A stretch of DNA of 64,000 nt from Flagellimonas sp. 389 (GTDB lineage Bacteria > Bacteroidota > Bacteroidia > Flavobacteriales > Flavobacteriaceae), in NCBI RefSeq assembly GCF_018449435.1, contig NZ_JAHCMU010000021.1, forward strand, positions 1 through 64,000. The letters are read 5' to 3'. Under the pieces are notes generated by a model. That model did no database searches and had not been told where the DNA came from. It was given only the letters and a program-made list of their open reading frames with translations. The position numbers and the translations under genes are program-made. The stretch's first letter is position 1. Each line of letters starts with the position of its first letter. Positions 7,821 to 15,752 of the stretch are shown piece after piece.

Positions 7821-8079
7821 TCTATGCGCTTACAAAAGAAATAAAAAAATGTTTGTTTTTTTTCCCATTTGCAACTTTTCATATTCAAGGGTTGTCCGTA
7901 ATGGCATGGATAAAAACACGACAGAAGTCGGTAGCTATCTCAAAAAAACACATATATATGATTAACTATCAAAGGTTTACTTTAATGCCTCGTTGAAAAG
8001 GGTTATTGTAGAGGCTTAGATAAACTTATGTGGTTTTTAGGAAAAAGTTAAAAAAAATTAGGAACAAAAAAAAATTGAA

Positions 8080-8718
8080 ATGAAAGTATTGGTAATAGGA
8101 TCAACGGGCAGGGTCGGCCGTTTGTTGACCGAAAAGTTACTTGAACAGGGCCATACCGTTGTGGGGACTTCAAGAGGGGAAGAAAGACTGTTTGAATCGG
8201 ATAATTATAACCAGATCAACCTGAACCTGCTCGACGATACAAAGGACATCGTGAACACGATTCCCAAGGATGTAGGGGCGGTTTATTTTGTGTCGGGCTC
8301 ACGTGGCAAGGATTTGTTTCAGGTAGACCTGCACGGTGCCATTAAGACCATGCAGGCCGCCGAAGAACTCAACATACCCCGCTATATTTTATTGAGCACC
8401 CTTTTTGCGCTCGATACTTCCAAATGGCACATTGGCGATATTGACCAGCTTAGGGATTATTATGTTTCGAAACATTATGCTGACCAATGGTTGACCAAGA
8501 ACACTGGGTTGAACTATTCCATATTGCAGCCCGGAAACTTAAAAGAGGTTCCAGGTACTGGCAGGATCGATACCAACGTGGAAGAAATGGGCGACAATTC
8601 CATTACGGATGTGGCAGATACCTTGGCCGAGCTATTGGAAGCTCCATCCTCGTACAAAAAAGTGATTACGATGCACAGCGGGAAAACACCTATAGCACAG
8701 GCCATCGGAGAACTGTAA
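8080..8718 (+). CDS. SDR/NmrA-type NAD(P)-binding oxidoreductase
   Basis: A 212-residue atypical short-chain dehydrogenase of the NAD(P)H-binding (BVU_2/YwnB-like) group. The N-terminal MKVLVIGSTGRVGRLLTEKL carries the GxxGxxG dinucleotide motif; the middle reads AVYFVSGSRGKDLFQVDLHGA and ILLSTLFALD, and the YYVSKHYADQW segment holds the YxxxK-like pair. The C-terminal substrate domain is short. It diverges from the tetR cluster and sits before a degraded gene. Such proteins often reduce quinones or act as redox sensors; the exact role is not clear. Confidence 0.85.
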   Translation: MKVLVIGSTGRVGRLLTEKLLEQGHTVVGTSRGEERLFESDNYNQINLNLLDDTKDIVNTIPKDVGAVYFVSGSRGKDLFQVDLHGAIKTMQAAEELNIPRYILLSTLFALDTSKWHIGDIDQLRDYYVSKHYADQWLTKNTGLNYSILQPGNLKEVPGTGRIDTNVEEMGDNSITDVADTLAELLEAPSSYKKVITMHSGKTPIAQAIGEL

Positions 8719-8744
8719 CGTTCATCTATCCTATCGGTCCTTTA

Positions 8745-8953
8745 TCCCCCAAGAGGATATCCAAAGTAAAAGGGAATATTGAGAAAAAGGTCGAGTTGAT
8801 GGCTACTTTTAAGAAGCAACAAGTAACGGGGTGACGGTATCCGATAAAGGAAGATTATACGAGACCATTCCCCACTTCTACCTAAATGATCCCGCCAAAA
8901 ATTGTGAAGTAATAATCTCTTCTCTCCAATTAACAATTATCAATAACATTTAA
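8745..8953 (+). pseudogene. frameshifted remnant of a gluconolactonase / royal-jelly-protein-like gene
   Basis: After the SDR stop one frame reads KVELMATFKKQQVTG and then stops, and the next frame continues VTVSDKGRLYETIPHFYLND to a stop at 8951-8953. Joined with a one-base frameshift at about 8832, the pieces resemble the N-terminal blade of MRJP/yellow-type or SMP-30-like sugar-lactone beta-propellers (pattern VTGVTVSxxGRxFVxxPR). Most of the protein is missing. It would fit a redox or sugar-acid cluster that has lost a gene. The assignment rests on a short motif. Confidence 0.4.
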
Positions 8954-9240
8954 TTGGAATTTGATTGAAAACAATAAGAGGTTAAATATAACATGCCAAA
9001 GTCTATTTAATTTTGAAATATTTGGGTAAAGTTAAGGTTGTTGGAATTTAATAGGGCTTCTGAATTCTTCGAAGGCCCTATCTTTATTGCTCTGTTTCTA
9101 TTACTTTGTTCGAATTGAAGACCCCCTGAATAAAGTCAGTTTAACATTGGTAATATCCTATCATCTATTATTTATTAACTTATTGTATATCAATTATTTG
9201 AAAAATATCTTTCATTTAAAAATCATATATTTTTATGAAA

Positions 9241-9280
9241 ATAAAAAAGGCTTCAGAGATGAAAACACCCTAAAGCCTTT
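9241..9280 (-). terminator. terminator of the displaced tRNA-Asn 3' end
   Basis: AAAGGCTTCAG (9246-9256) pairs with CTAAAGCCTTT (9270-9280), followed on the minus strand by a T-run. It is a diverged copy of the terminator at 21945-21984 behind the intact tRNA-Asn, and sits at the same distance from the tRNA fragment at 9297-9340. Confidence 0.65.
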
Positions 9281-9296
9281 TGTTTGCTAAGCTCTT

Positions 9297-9340
9297 CCTC
9301 TTGGGCTCGAACCAAGTACCCTCTGATTAATAGAAGTCAG
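9297..9340 (-). other. left attachment site: displaced 3' fragment of tRNA-Asn (att)
   Basis: 9297-9330 matches 22000-22033 (inside the intact tRNA-Asn) over 34 positions with one mismatch: 20 identical bases, one change, 13 identical bases. It covers the T-arm, variable loop and anticodon 3' side. The acceptor part just left of it (9291-9296) has two changes that would break pairing, and the anticodon-stem side has a 3-bp insertion, so it is no functional tRNA. It is the chromosomal remnant created by integration. Confidence 0.85.
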
Positions 9341-9441
9341 ATTTTATTAATTAATTAGTTCAATACAAATTATAAATAATTGATTATAAATAATTTAATA
9401 TTAATTAAACTGAATTACATTCGTTTTATATCAAAGAAGTA

Positions 9442-9460
9442 TGTGCAAATTATGTGCAAT
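9442..9460 (+). repeat. left arm-type integrase sites
   Basis: TGTGCAAAT at 9442-9450 and TGTGCAAT at 9453-9460, same orientation, 11-bp period (one helical turn). The same arrangement occurs at 21929-21948 by the other end. Repeats of this kind beside att cores are typical arm-type sites of tyrosine recombinases. They also overlap the integrase leader, so binding may repress int. Confidence 0.65.
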
Positions 9461-9480
9461 TTTTTATATACTTTTAAAGT

Positions 9481-10701
9481 ATGAGAACAAGCTTAAGTTT
9501 AACCTTGGATACAAGACGGGAACGAAAAGACAGTTCATTTCCAATTATCATAAGGGTTGGTCATTTTCAAAGAACCACCTCTATATCCACCGGCCAATCT
9601 GTTCCAAAAATGTATTGGGACAATTCAAAAAAGCAAGTTAGAAAGTCTTATAAGGGTGCTATTTCGGTTTCTTTTCTAAACAATCTCCTAAAAGCGGAAT
9701 TGGCAAGGGCTCAAGAAATTGTTAATCGGCTCCATTATAATGGCGAGCTGGATTTCTTGTCCATAAAACAGTTAAGGGAAAAAATAATTAAGCAATCAAA
9801 GTATGAGTCATTTTTTGAATTTGGCACGTCCAAAGTTAAAGATCTAAGAACTGCTCAGCGTTTTGGTACTGCTAGAAATTACGAGGGAGTATTAAATATT
9901 CTGAAAGTCTTCCTCAAGGGAAGGGATTTAAAATTTAATGAAATAAACCATGATTTTTTGAAGCGTTTTGAAAACTACCATCTTTCAAAACCAAACAATA
10001 CTCAAAATGGGCTCGCTTCCTATATGCGTACCATAAAAGCAATCTATAATAGGGGAATAAAAGATGGCATTGTTGACAGAGAGTCATATCCCTTTTATAA
10101 CTATCAAATTAAGACTACACCCACAGAAAAGAGAGCTATTAAATTAGAATACATTAAGAGAATTCTTGAACTTGACCTTAACGAAGAGCATGAACTTTTT
10201 CATTACAGGAATTATTTTCTATTATCATATATGACAATGGGCATGTCATTTATCGACATAGCCTTTCTAAAAAAAAGTAACATCATTGATGAACGGATTA
10301 AGTTCCAACGCAAAAAAACCTCTAAGAGGTATGACATCAAAATAACTGCTCAGATGATGTCCATACTTAAATATTACATTGAGGGAAAGAAAAGTACTGA
10401 GTTTATTCTACCAATATTAAAAAGGGATAGCCTTGAACTTCAGTACAAGGATGCTCAGTGGGCCTTAAAGAGATATAACAAAGGCTTAAAGGCAATAGCC
10501 CAGCTTTGCGGTATTGAAGAACGTTTGACCTCATATGTTTCCAGACATAGTTTTGCCACCCACGCCATGCTCAAAAACATTCCTCTTCCTGCAATATCTT
10601 CAATGTTAGGTCACAGTAAATTATCCACTACACAAGTTTATTTAAAATCACTCCCTAATGAGATTCTTGATGCTTACCATGAGGAGCTTGTCATAAATTA
10701 A
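9481..10701 (+). CDS. tyrosine recombinase/integrase of the island
   Basis: A 406-residue site-specific integrase of the Bacteroidetes type: an N-terminal arm-DNA-binding domain (residues 1-60), a SAM-like core-binding domain (about 105-215), and a catalytic domain (about 220-400). Catalytic residues visible are K279 (RKKT), R355-H356 (SYVSRHSFATH), H378 (LGHSKLSTT) and the nucleophile Y387 (QVYLKS). The first catalytic arginine is replaced by serine (GMSFID, S256), as described for the conjugative-transposon integrase IntDOT, and the H of HxxR is Y352. It reads inward from the left att site, so it is the likely agent of integration into tRNA-Asn. Length is normal, so it appears intact. Confidence 0.93.
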   Translation: MRTSLSLTLDTRRERKDSSFPIIIRVGHFQRTTSISTGQSVPKMYWDNSKKQVRKSYKGAISVSFLNNLLKAELARAQEIVNRLHYNGELDFLSIKQLREKIIKQSKYESFFEFGTSKVKDLRTAQRFGTARNYEGVLNILKVFLKGRDLKFNEINHDFLKRFENYHLSKPNNTQNGLASYMRTIKAIYNRGIKDGIVDRESYPFYNYQIKTTPTEKRAIKLEYIKRILELDLNEEHELFHYRNYFLLSYMTMGMSFIDIAFLKKSNIIDERIKFQRKKTSKRYDIKITAQMMSILKYYIEGKKSTEFILPILKRDSLELQYKDAQWALKRYNKGLKAIAQLCGIEERLTSYVSRHSFATHAMLKNIPLPAISSMLGHSKLSTTQVYLKSLPNEILDAYHEELVIN

Positions 10702-10803
10702 ATTTCTTTTGTTCGTATACGAAAGATATCATTCTTGGGGTATACCAAACTGATAATGAAAGGTGATTGTCCCATTTCTTACCTTAAAACTTTGTGCATG
10801 GAT

Positions 10804-10859
10804 CCTGTTTTGATTTTATAGCGTTCCGACAGATAAGCGTTGAGTAAAATCAAAATAGG
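10804..10859. repeat. long inverted repeat downstream of the integrase
   Basis: CCTGTTTTGATTTTA (10804-10818) and TAAAATCAAAATAGG (10845-10859) are complementary at 14 of 15 positions around a 26-nt loop. There is no T-run directly after the stem on either strand, so a plain terminator is less likely than a structured DNA or RNA element. Confidence 0.7.
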
Positions 10860-11001
10860 GCACATCTACAATGCCATTAATATCTTCTTATGAAGTCAGG
10901 GTGAACTTAAATTTTTCCCTCTTCAAATAGCAACAAACAACATCAAATTTTATTTGAAGGAAAAAGTCCATGAAATGGAAACAAATTGAAGTAAATAATA
11001 T

Positions 11002-11059
11002 TTTTTACAGTAAAAAAAACCAGTGTTTACTGGGCTTCCCGAACTTTTTACAGTAAAAA
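11002..11059. repeat. duplicated palindrome TTTTTACAGTAAAAA with central hairpin
   Basis: Identical 15-bp palindromes (7-bp arms around one base) at 11002-11016 and 11045-11059, 43 bp apart centre to centre (about four helical turns). Between them CCAGT (11020-11024) faces ACTGG (11029-11033). This looks like a paired protein-binding site. Confidence 0.6.
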
Positions 11060-11120
11060 GTCTTCTTTGTCAAATTTTACAACTATATAATTTATTGAAA
11101 ATCAAATAGTTAAAAATTGT

Positions 11121-11177
11121 AACATCGCTTTAGCGTGTTACCCTCTTGCTTTACATTCTTCGTCCTGCAAGCAGGAC
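11121..11177. repeat. two adjacent hairpins
   Basis: 11121-11139 can fold with AACA/TGTT and CGCT/AGCG pairs around TT. 11162-11177 is GTCCTGC-AA-GCAGGAC, a 7-bp stem with a two-base loop followed by six A. The second is the most G+C-rich stem in this AT-rich tract. Confidence 0.55.
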
Positions 11178-11693
11178 AAAAAATGCAAACATCGAGTATT
11201 TTCCGCATCAATCATATTCATCTAAAACACTTCACATATTATTGATTTCTATGACTTGAAAAATATAGTCTTATAACGATTACGAATGAAGTCATTTGAT
11301 ATTAATCGAAGCCAAATTCTTCAAAGAATAGAGCATGAGCATCTAACAAACTGCCTTATGAATAATCAACTTTTGAAAATATTAATATGAAAAAGTTTGA
11401 GGATTGATTTTTTTACTAAGTTTACTTTAAGTAAATGAGTCCAACTAATCGGACGCATTGCCTTTTGTTTTGAAAACTTTTTTCAAGTTCGGGCCAATGG
11501 GGATAAGGAAGTCTACCCAAGAAGCCGTCTTAGGGATAGGACACCGAATAATAGGGCTGACTTCCGAAATGTTTTCTTCTTATCGTAAGTTGTATTTACG
11601 AATCTTTGGTTCTACACCTGACCGGTTTTTTGTATTCCGTATTTGAGTATGGATTGTTAGCTCAGTCCTTAAATACTCTTTTACAAACACAAA

Positions 11694-13163
11694 ATGCAGA
11701 TGAAGACCAAATACATCGATTTGATCGAACAGACTTTTGATTTTCCACAAGAGGAGTTTCAACTTGTGGAGAACAACTTACATTTTCATGGAATTGACCT
11801 TATGACATTAATTCGCCGTTATGGGTCACCACTTAAGTTTACCTATCTTCCCAAGATTTCAAAAAACATACAGCGTGCCAAAAAGTGGTTTGCCGCAGCT
11901 ATGGACAAACATGGTTACGGAGGTAAATACTATTATAGCTATTGTACAAAAAGCTCACATTTTGAGCATGTTCTGAATGAAGCCCTCAAGAACAATATCC
12001 ATATTGAGACTTCCTCAACCTTCGATATTGATATTGTGGAACACCTAAAAGCTGAGGGCAAGATTTCAGATTCTACTTATGTGCTATGTAATGGCTTCAA
12101 AAGGGATGAATATGTTGGAAAAATTGCCCGTCTCATAAACAATGGCCACAAAAACTGCATTCCCATCATCGACAATTATGAAGAACTCGATTTACTTGGA
12201 AATGATATTCATGGAAATTTCAAGGTAGGTATCCGGATTGCTTCTGAAGAAGAACCCAAGTTTGAGTTTTATACTTCAAGATTGGGCATAGGATACAAGA
12301 ACATAGTTCCTTTTTATGAAAATGCAATTAGGGAGAATCCTCAGGTCGAGCTAAAAATGCTACACTTTTTCATTAATACTGGGATTAGAGATACGGCCTA
12401 TTATTGGAATGAACTTTTAAAGTGTCTAAAAGTTTACATCAACCTAAAGAAGATATGCCCAACGCTCGATAGCTTAAACATCGGCGGAGGATTTCCCATA
12501 AAAAACTCCTTGGCTTTTGACTACGATTACGAGTATATAGTTGATGAAATCATTAACCAGGTAAACCAGGCGTGTACAGAAGCCAACGTAGCTGTTCCAG
12601 ATATTTTCACGGAATTTGGAAGTTTTACTGTAGGGGAAAGTGGTGGTGCGATTTATGAGATTTTATATCAAAAACAGCAGAACGATCGGGAGAAATGGAA
12701 TATGATCAACTCCTCGTTTATTACCACCATGCCTGATTCTTGGGCCATCAACAAGCGTTTCATTATGCTAGCTATTAATAGGTGGAACGAAGAATACGAA
12801 AGGGTTTTATTGGGAGGACTTACCTGTGATAGTGACGATTATTACAACTCGGAACAACACTTGAACGCCATCTATTTGCCAAAATTCAAAAAGGACAGGC
12901 CCCTATATGTCGGCTTTTTCAATACCGGAGCGTATCAGGAATCCATTGGTGGATTTGGTGGACTTCAGCATTGCTTGATTCCACAGCCTAAGCACATATT
13001 GATAGATAGAGATTCTGAAGGAAATCTAAACACCCGTGTTTTTGCAGAACAACAAACCGCTGGTGATTTTTTATCAATCCTCGGCTATAATAAACCTAAA
13101 GTTGTTCAATCAAAAAATATGAGGAAAAAACCAATGGTTAATCGACCATTGGCAATCAAATAA
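11694..13163 (+). CDS. speA: arginine decarboxylase (PLP fold III type)
   Basis: A 489-residue PLP enzyme of the alanine-racemase fold (Orn/DAP/Arg decarboxylase group 2), the flavobacterial arginine decarboxylase type that makes agmatine. The Schiff-base lysine is K86 in YSYCTKSSHF. Phosphate-binding glycines appear in LNIGGGFPIKN, the substrate-site acid and cysteine in GLTCDSDDYY, and the C-terminal GFFNTGAYQE completes the active site. The next two genes encode agmatinase and a deoxyhypusine-synthase-like protein, so the pathway arginine to agmatine to putrescine to a larger polyamine is encoded in order. ATG 11694 and ATG 11700 are both possible starts. Carboxynorspermidine decarboxylase is a less likely alternative because agmatinase follows. 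Confidence 0.85.
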   Translation: MQMKTKYIDLIEQTFDFPQEEFQLVENNLHFHGIDLMTLIRRYGSPLKFTYLPKISKNIQRAKKWFAAAMDKHGYGGKYYYSYCTKSSHFEHVLNEALKNNIHIETSSTFDIDIVEHLKAEGKISDSTYVLCNGFKRDEYVGKIARLINNGHKNCIPIIDNYEELDLLGNDIHGNFKVGIRIASEEEPKFEFYTSRLGIGYKNIVPFYENAIRENPQVELKMLHFFINTGIRDTAYYWNELLKCLKVYINLKKICPTLDSLNIGGGFPIKNSLAFDYDYEYIVDEIINQVNQACTEANVAVPDIFTEFGSFTVGESGGAIYEILYQKQQNDREKWNMINSSFITTMPDSWAINKRFIMLAINRWNEEYERVLLGGLTCDSDDYYNSEQHLNAIYLPKFKKDRPLYVGFFNTGAYQESIGGFGGLQHCLIPQPKHILIDRDSEGNLNTRVFAEQQTAGDFLSILGYNKPKVVQSKNMRKKPMVNRPLAIK

Positions 13164-13176
13164 GAATTAAATAGAG

Positions 13177-14115
13177 ATGGAATCAAAAGGAACATATGCA
13201 GGGATACCAGAAGAATATGCCATTTCGGATAAATCTAAGGTAGTACTTATTCCGGTTGCTTATGATGGCACAAGCACTTGGGGAAAAGGCGCTGATGATG
13301 GCCCTAGGGCATTTTTAGAGGCTTCGGAAAATATGGAACTCTATGACATTGAAACTGATAGTGAGGTATACCGGGAAGGAATTTATTTAGTTGAAACATT
13401 GGAGGGTTTCGATTCTCCTGACACCATGGTGGAAACCGTCCACAAAATCGTTAAGGAATACGTCAGCCGAAAAAAGATAGTAACTATGGTTGGTGGAGAG
13501 CATTCCGTTTCTATAGGAGCTATTAGGGCCTTCAATGAAACCTATCAAGGACTCACGGTACTCCAAATAGATGCTCATGCAGATTTGAGAAAGGAGTACA
13601 ACGGTTCCAGGTACAACCATGCCTGTGCCCTGTATGAAGCTTCACAAACAACCAACCTTGTACAGGTAGGGATTCGAAGTATGGATATCTCTGAGGTGAC
13701 GGTAATGAATCGTGACAATGTATTTTTTGCCCATGAAATGGTCACGGATGATTTTTGGATGGACAATGTTCTGGATTTGATGACGGAGAACGTCTATATA
13801 ACCTTCGACCTGGACGCTCTAGATCCCTCGATTCTTCCATCTACCGGAACGCCAGAACCTGGTGGGCTTTTTTGGTACGAGACCCTTGAATTTTTAAAGC
13901 GGGTCTTTAACGAATGTAATGTAGTAGGTTTTGATATTGTGGAGCTCTGCCCTAATAAGAAAGAGAAATCTTCCGATTTCTTAGCAGCTAAATTGTATTA
14001 CAAAATGTTGAGCTACAAATTCGAACAGAATTTGGACGAAATAGAGGATGAATATGAACAGTCGGAAAGTTTTGAAAAATTTGAAAGGAATGGTGACGAA
14101 TATGACGAAAAGTAA
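13177..14115 (+). CDS. speB: agmatinase (ureohydrolase family)
   Basis: A 312-residue cytoplasmic manganese enzyme that should hydrolyse agmatine to putrescine and urea. All metal ligand motifs are present: GGEHSVS (H109), DAHADLR (D132, H134, D136) and FDLDALDPS. The NHACAL segment is present as well. A strongly acidic tail of about 35 residues (DEIEDEYEQSESFEKFE) extends beyond the usual end. It is 13 bp behind the decarboxylase and overlaps the next gene by 14 bp, indicating translational coupling. Arginase or guanidinobutyrase activity cannot be excluded, but the decarboxylase next door favours agmatine. Confidence 0.88.
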   Translation: MESKGTYAGIPEEYAISDKSKVVLIPVAYDGTSTWGKGADDGPRAFLEASENMELYDIETDSEVYREGIYLVETLEGFDSPDTMVETVHKIVKEYVSRKKIVTMVGGEHSVSIGAIRAFNETYQGLTVLQIDAHADLRKEYNGSRYNHACALYEASQTTNLVQVGIRSMDISEVTVMNRDNVFFAHEMVTDDFWMDNVLDLMTENVYITFDLDALDPSILPSTGTPEPGGLFWYETLEFLKRVFNECNVVGFDIVELCPNKKEKSSDFLAAKLYYKMLSYKFEQNLDEIEDEYEQSESFEKFERNGDEYDEK

Positions 14116-15079
14116 AGGGGAAATATCCCAGTTTTTGGAGAAGCACTTTTTACATTTTAATGCAGCGTCACTGGTCGATGCAGCAAAAGGGTATGAGGTG
14201 CAATTGGAAAAAGGTTCTAAAATGCTGGTTTCACTGGCCGGAGCAATGAGCACGGCAGAACTCGGCAAGATTTTTTCCGAAGTGATTCGCACAGAAAAAG
14301 TACATATCATTTCATGCACCGGAGCCAATTTGGAGGAGGACATTATGAATCTAGTGGCCCACTCCCATTATAAAAGGGTTCCCAATTATAGGGATTTGAC
14401 CCCACAAGACGAATGGGATTTGTTGCAAAAGGGTTTAAATAGGGTAACGGATACCTGTATCCCTGAGGAAGAGGCATTCCGAAGATTACAGGAACATATC
14501 TTCAAAATATGGAAACAGGCTGATGAAAATGGGGAACGGTTGTTCCCGCATGAGTTTATGTACCGTCTTTTATTATCTGGCGTTTTAGAAGAACATTACG
14601 AAATCGATATACAAGATTCATGGATGTTTGCTGCTGCACAAGCCAATTTGCCAATGGTAGTGCCTGGATGGGAGGACAGTACCATGGGCAATATTTTCGC
14701 CAGTTACGTTATTAAAGGAGAGCTCAAGGCCAGTACCATGAAATCAGGCATTGAGTATATGACTTTTTTGGCAGAGTGGTACAAAAACCATAGTAAGAAT
14801 GGCATAGGTTTTTTTCAGATAGGTGGCGGTATCGCAGGAGACTTCCCAATTTGCGTTGTACCCATGCTCTATCAGGATTTAGAGGAAACCGATACGCCGT
14901 TTTGGAGCTATTTCTGCCAGATAAGCGATTCCACTACCAGCTATGGTTCGTACTCCGGTGCCGTGCCCAATGAAAAAATAACTTGGGGCAAGTTGGATAT
15001 TGAAACACCAAAATTCATTATTGAAAGTGATGCCACTATTGTGGCTCCATTAATTTTTGCTTACCTATTAAACATGTAA
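14102..15079 (+). CDS. deoxyhypusine synthase family protein (probable polyamine aminobutyl transferase)
   Basis: About 325 residues from the ATG at 14102 (MTKSKGEISQFLEKHFLHFN); an in-frame ATG at 14048 would give a longer overlap and an unlikely acidic leader. The family NAD-binding elements are visible: SLAGAMSTAELG, ISCTGANLEED, and FFQIGGGIAGDFPIC. The catalytic lysine context of deoxyhypusine synthase is kept in EKITWGKLD. Bacteria lack the eIF5A substrate, and bacterial homologues are known or proposed to make homospermidine by transferring the aminobutyl group of a polyamine to putrescine. Being third in an arginine decarboxylase/agmatinase operon supports a role in making a triamine such as homospermidine (inference). 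Confidence 0.85.
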   Translation: MTKSKGEISQFLEKHFLHFNAASLVDAAKGYEVQLEKGSKMLVSLAGAMSTAELGKIFSEVIRTEKVHIISCTGANLEEDIMNLVAHSHYKRVPNYRDLTPQDEWDLLQKGLNRVTDTCIPEEEAFRRLQEHIFKIWKQADENGERLFPHEFMYRLLLSGVLEEHYEIDIQDSWMFAAAQANLPMVVPGWEDSTMGNIFASYVIKGELKASTMKSGIEYMTFLAEWYKNHSKNGIGFFQIGGGIAGDFPICVVPMLYQDLEETDTPFWSYFCQISDSTTSYGSYSGAVPNEKITWGKLDIETPKFIIESDATIVAPLIFAYLLNM

Positions 15080-15081
15080 TT

Positions 15082-15348
15082 ATGAAAAGAGTCATTGTAG
15101 ATTATAAAAAGCTTGATTCGTCTTTATTGGATATGTTGGTGGAAAAATACCCAGACGGTTATGGAGATGGTGACATCATCAGTTTTAGAAATGCGCAAGG
15201 AGATTGGGTTGAATGTATTGAAGTTACAACTGAGGACACCATGTACCTGGTAAAAGTGAGCAAACGACTCACAACGGCTATGGAAGAATATGATTCCGAT
15301 GAGGATGAAATTGAAATTAATGAGGCCAAAAATTTTGAAGAGGAATAA
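15082..15348 (+). CDS. small acidic protein of the polyamine operon
   Basis: An 88-residue protein starting MKRVIVDYKKLDSSLLDMLV, then DIISFRNAQGDWVECIEV, ending in a very acidic tail (EEYDSDEDEIEINEAKNFEE). It is two bases behind the deoxyhypusine-synthase-like gene. I recognise no named domain; small proteins of this look follow the same enzyme in other flavobacteria, as far as I recall. The tail resembles the acidic extension of the agmatinase two genes upstream, which might serve polyamine binding (inference). Confidence 0.7.
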   Translation: MKRVIVDYKKLDSSLLDMLVEKYPDGYGDGDIISFRNAQGDWVECIEVTTEDTMYLVKVSKRLTTAMEEYDSDEDEIEINEAKNFEEE

Positions 15349-15389
15349 GTTATTGTGTTAACCATAATGAATATTTAAAATAAGGAAAT

Positions 15390-15698
15390 ATGAAAACAGT
15401 TTTTATCATTTTTATGGCACTGGGAATATCAATTTCTGTGCCTATACAACAGGAAGAGTTCATTATTGAAGCCACTTATATTGGTGTGGAAGAAGGCATT
15501 TACACCTTTATCGACGATGACGAGTTGGAATACGAGTTTTCAGATATCGACATAAAAGCTTCTAAGAAGTATGACTTGGATTCTGGCAAGTTTATTGGGA
15601 AGAAATTTGAGGTTACTTATTGGATGGATACGGAAACCGATGAAAATGATGACGAATATGATGTGTATATCATCGTCGGGCTCGATTTGATTAACTAG
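15390..15698 (+). CDS. small exported acidic protein
   Basis: A 102-residue hypothetical with an apparent signal peptide (MKTVFIIFMALGISISVP) and an acidic mature part rich in Asp, Glu and Tyr (YTFIDDDELEYEFSDIDI, DTETDENDDEYDVYI). It looks like a small beta barrel or OB-like fold. It is the last gene before a strong terminator, so it probably belongs to the polyamine transcript. Function is unknown. Confidence 0.65.
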   Translation: MKTVFIIFMALGISISVPIQQEEFIIEATYIGVEEGIYTFIDDDELEYEFSDIDIKASKKYDLDSGKFIGKKFEVTYWMDTETDENDDEYDVYIIVGLDLIN

Positions 15699-15708
15699 CT
15701 CAAACTTT

Positions 15709-15738
15709 GGGGGTGGGAAAACGACCCATCCCCTTTTT
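15709..15738 (+). terminator. rho-independent terminator of the polyamine operon
   Basis: GGGGGTGGG (15709-15717) pairs with CCCATCCCC (15725-15733) through one G-T wobble, followed by TTTTT. It lies 11 bp after the stop of the last operon gene. Confidence 0.85.
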
Positions 15739-15752
15739 ATCCTTTAGAAGGA

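Larger units (their letters stand above)
10702..11693. other. palindrome-rich non-coding tract of the island
   Basis: About 990 bp with no credible gene, strongly AT-rich. It holds a perfect palindrome TTCGTATACGAA (10712-10723), a 15-bp-arm hairpin (10804-10859), two copies of TTTTTACAGTAAAAA (11002-11016 and 11045-11059) around a small hairpin, a hairpin pair at 11121-11177, a palindrome TTTACTTTAAGTAAA (11421-11435) and an inverted repeat TCGTAA/TTACGA (11583-11601) just before the arginine decarboxylase. The density of dyads suggests regulatory sites, a structured RNA, or a replication or transfer origin; which cannot be decided here. Confidence 0.6.

Noticed and set aside
8487..8834. 115-residue frame overlapping the SDR 3' end
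   Set aside because: The part inside SDR is out of phase and meaningless; only the segment after 8745 looks like a gene remnant and is listed as such.
9297..9340. Second functional tRNA gene
   Set aside because: Only the 3' half is present, with mispaired acceptor and an insertion, so it cannot fold as a tRNA.
11458..11646. 62-residue open frame in the island gap
   Set aside because: TTG start, no recognisable features, and the region is dominated by regulatory-looking dyads.
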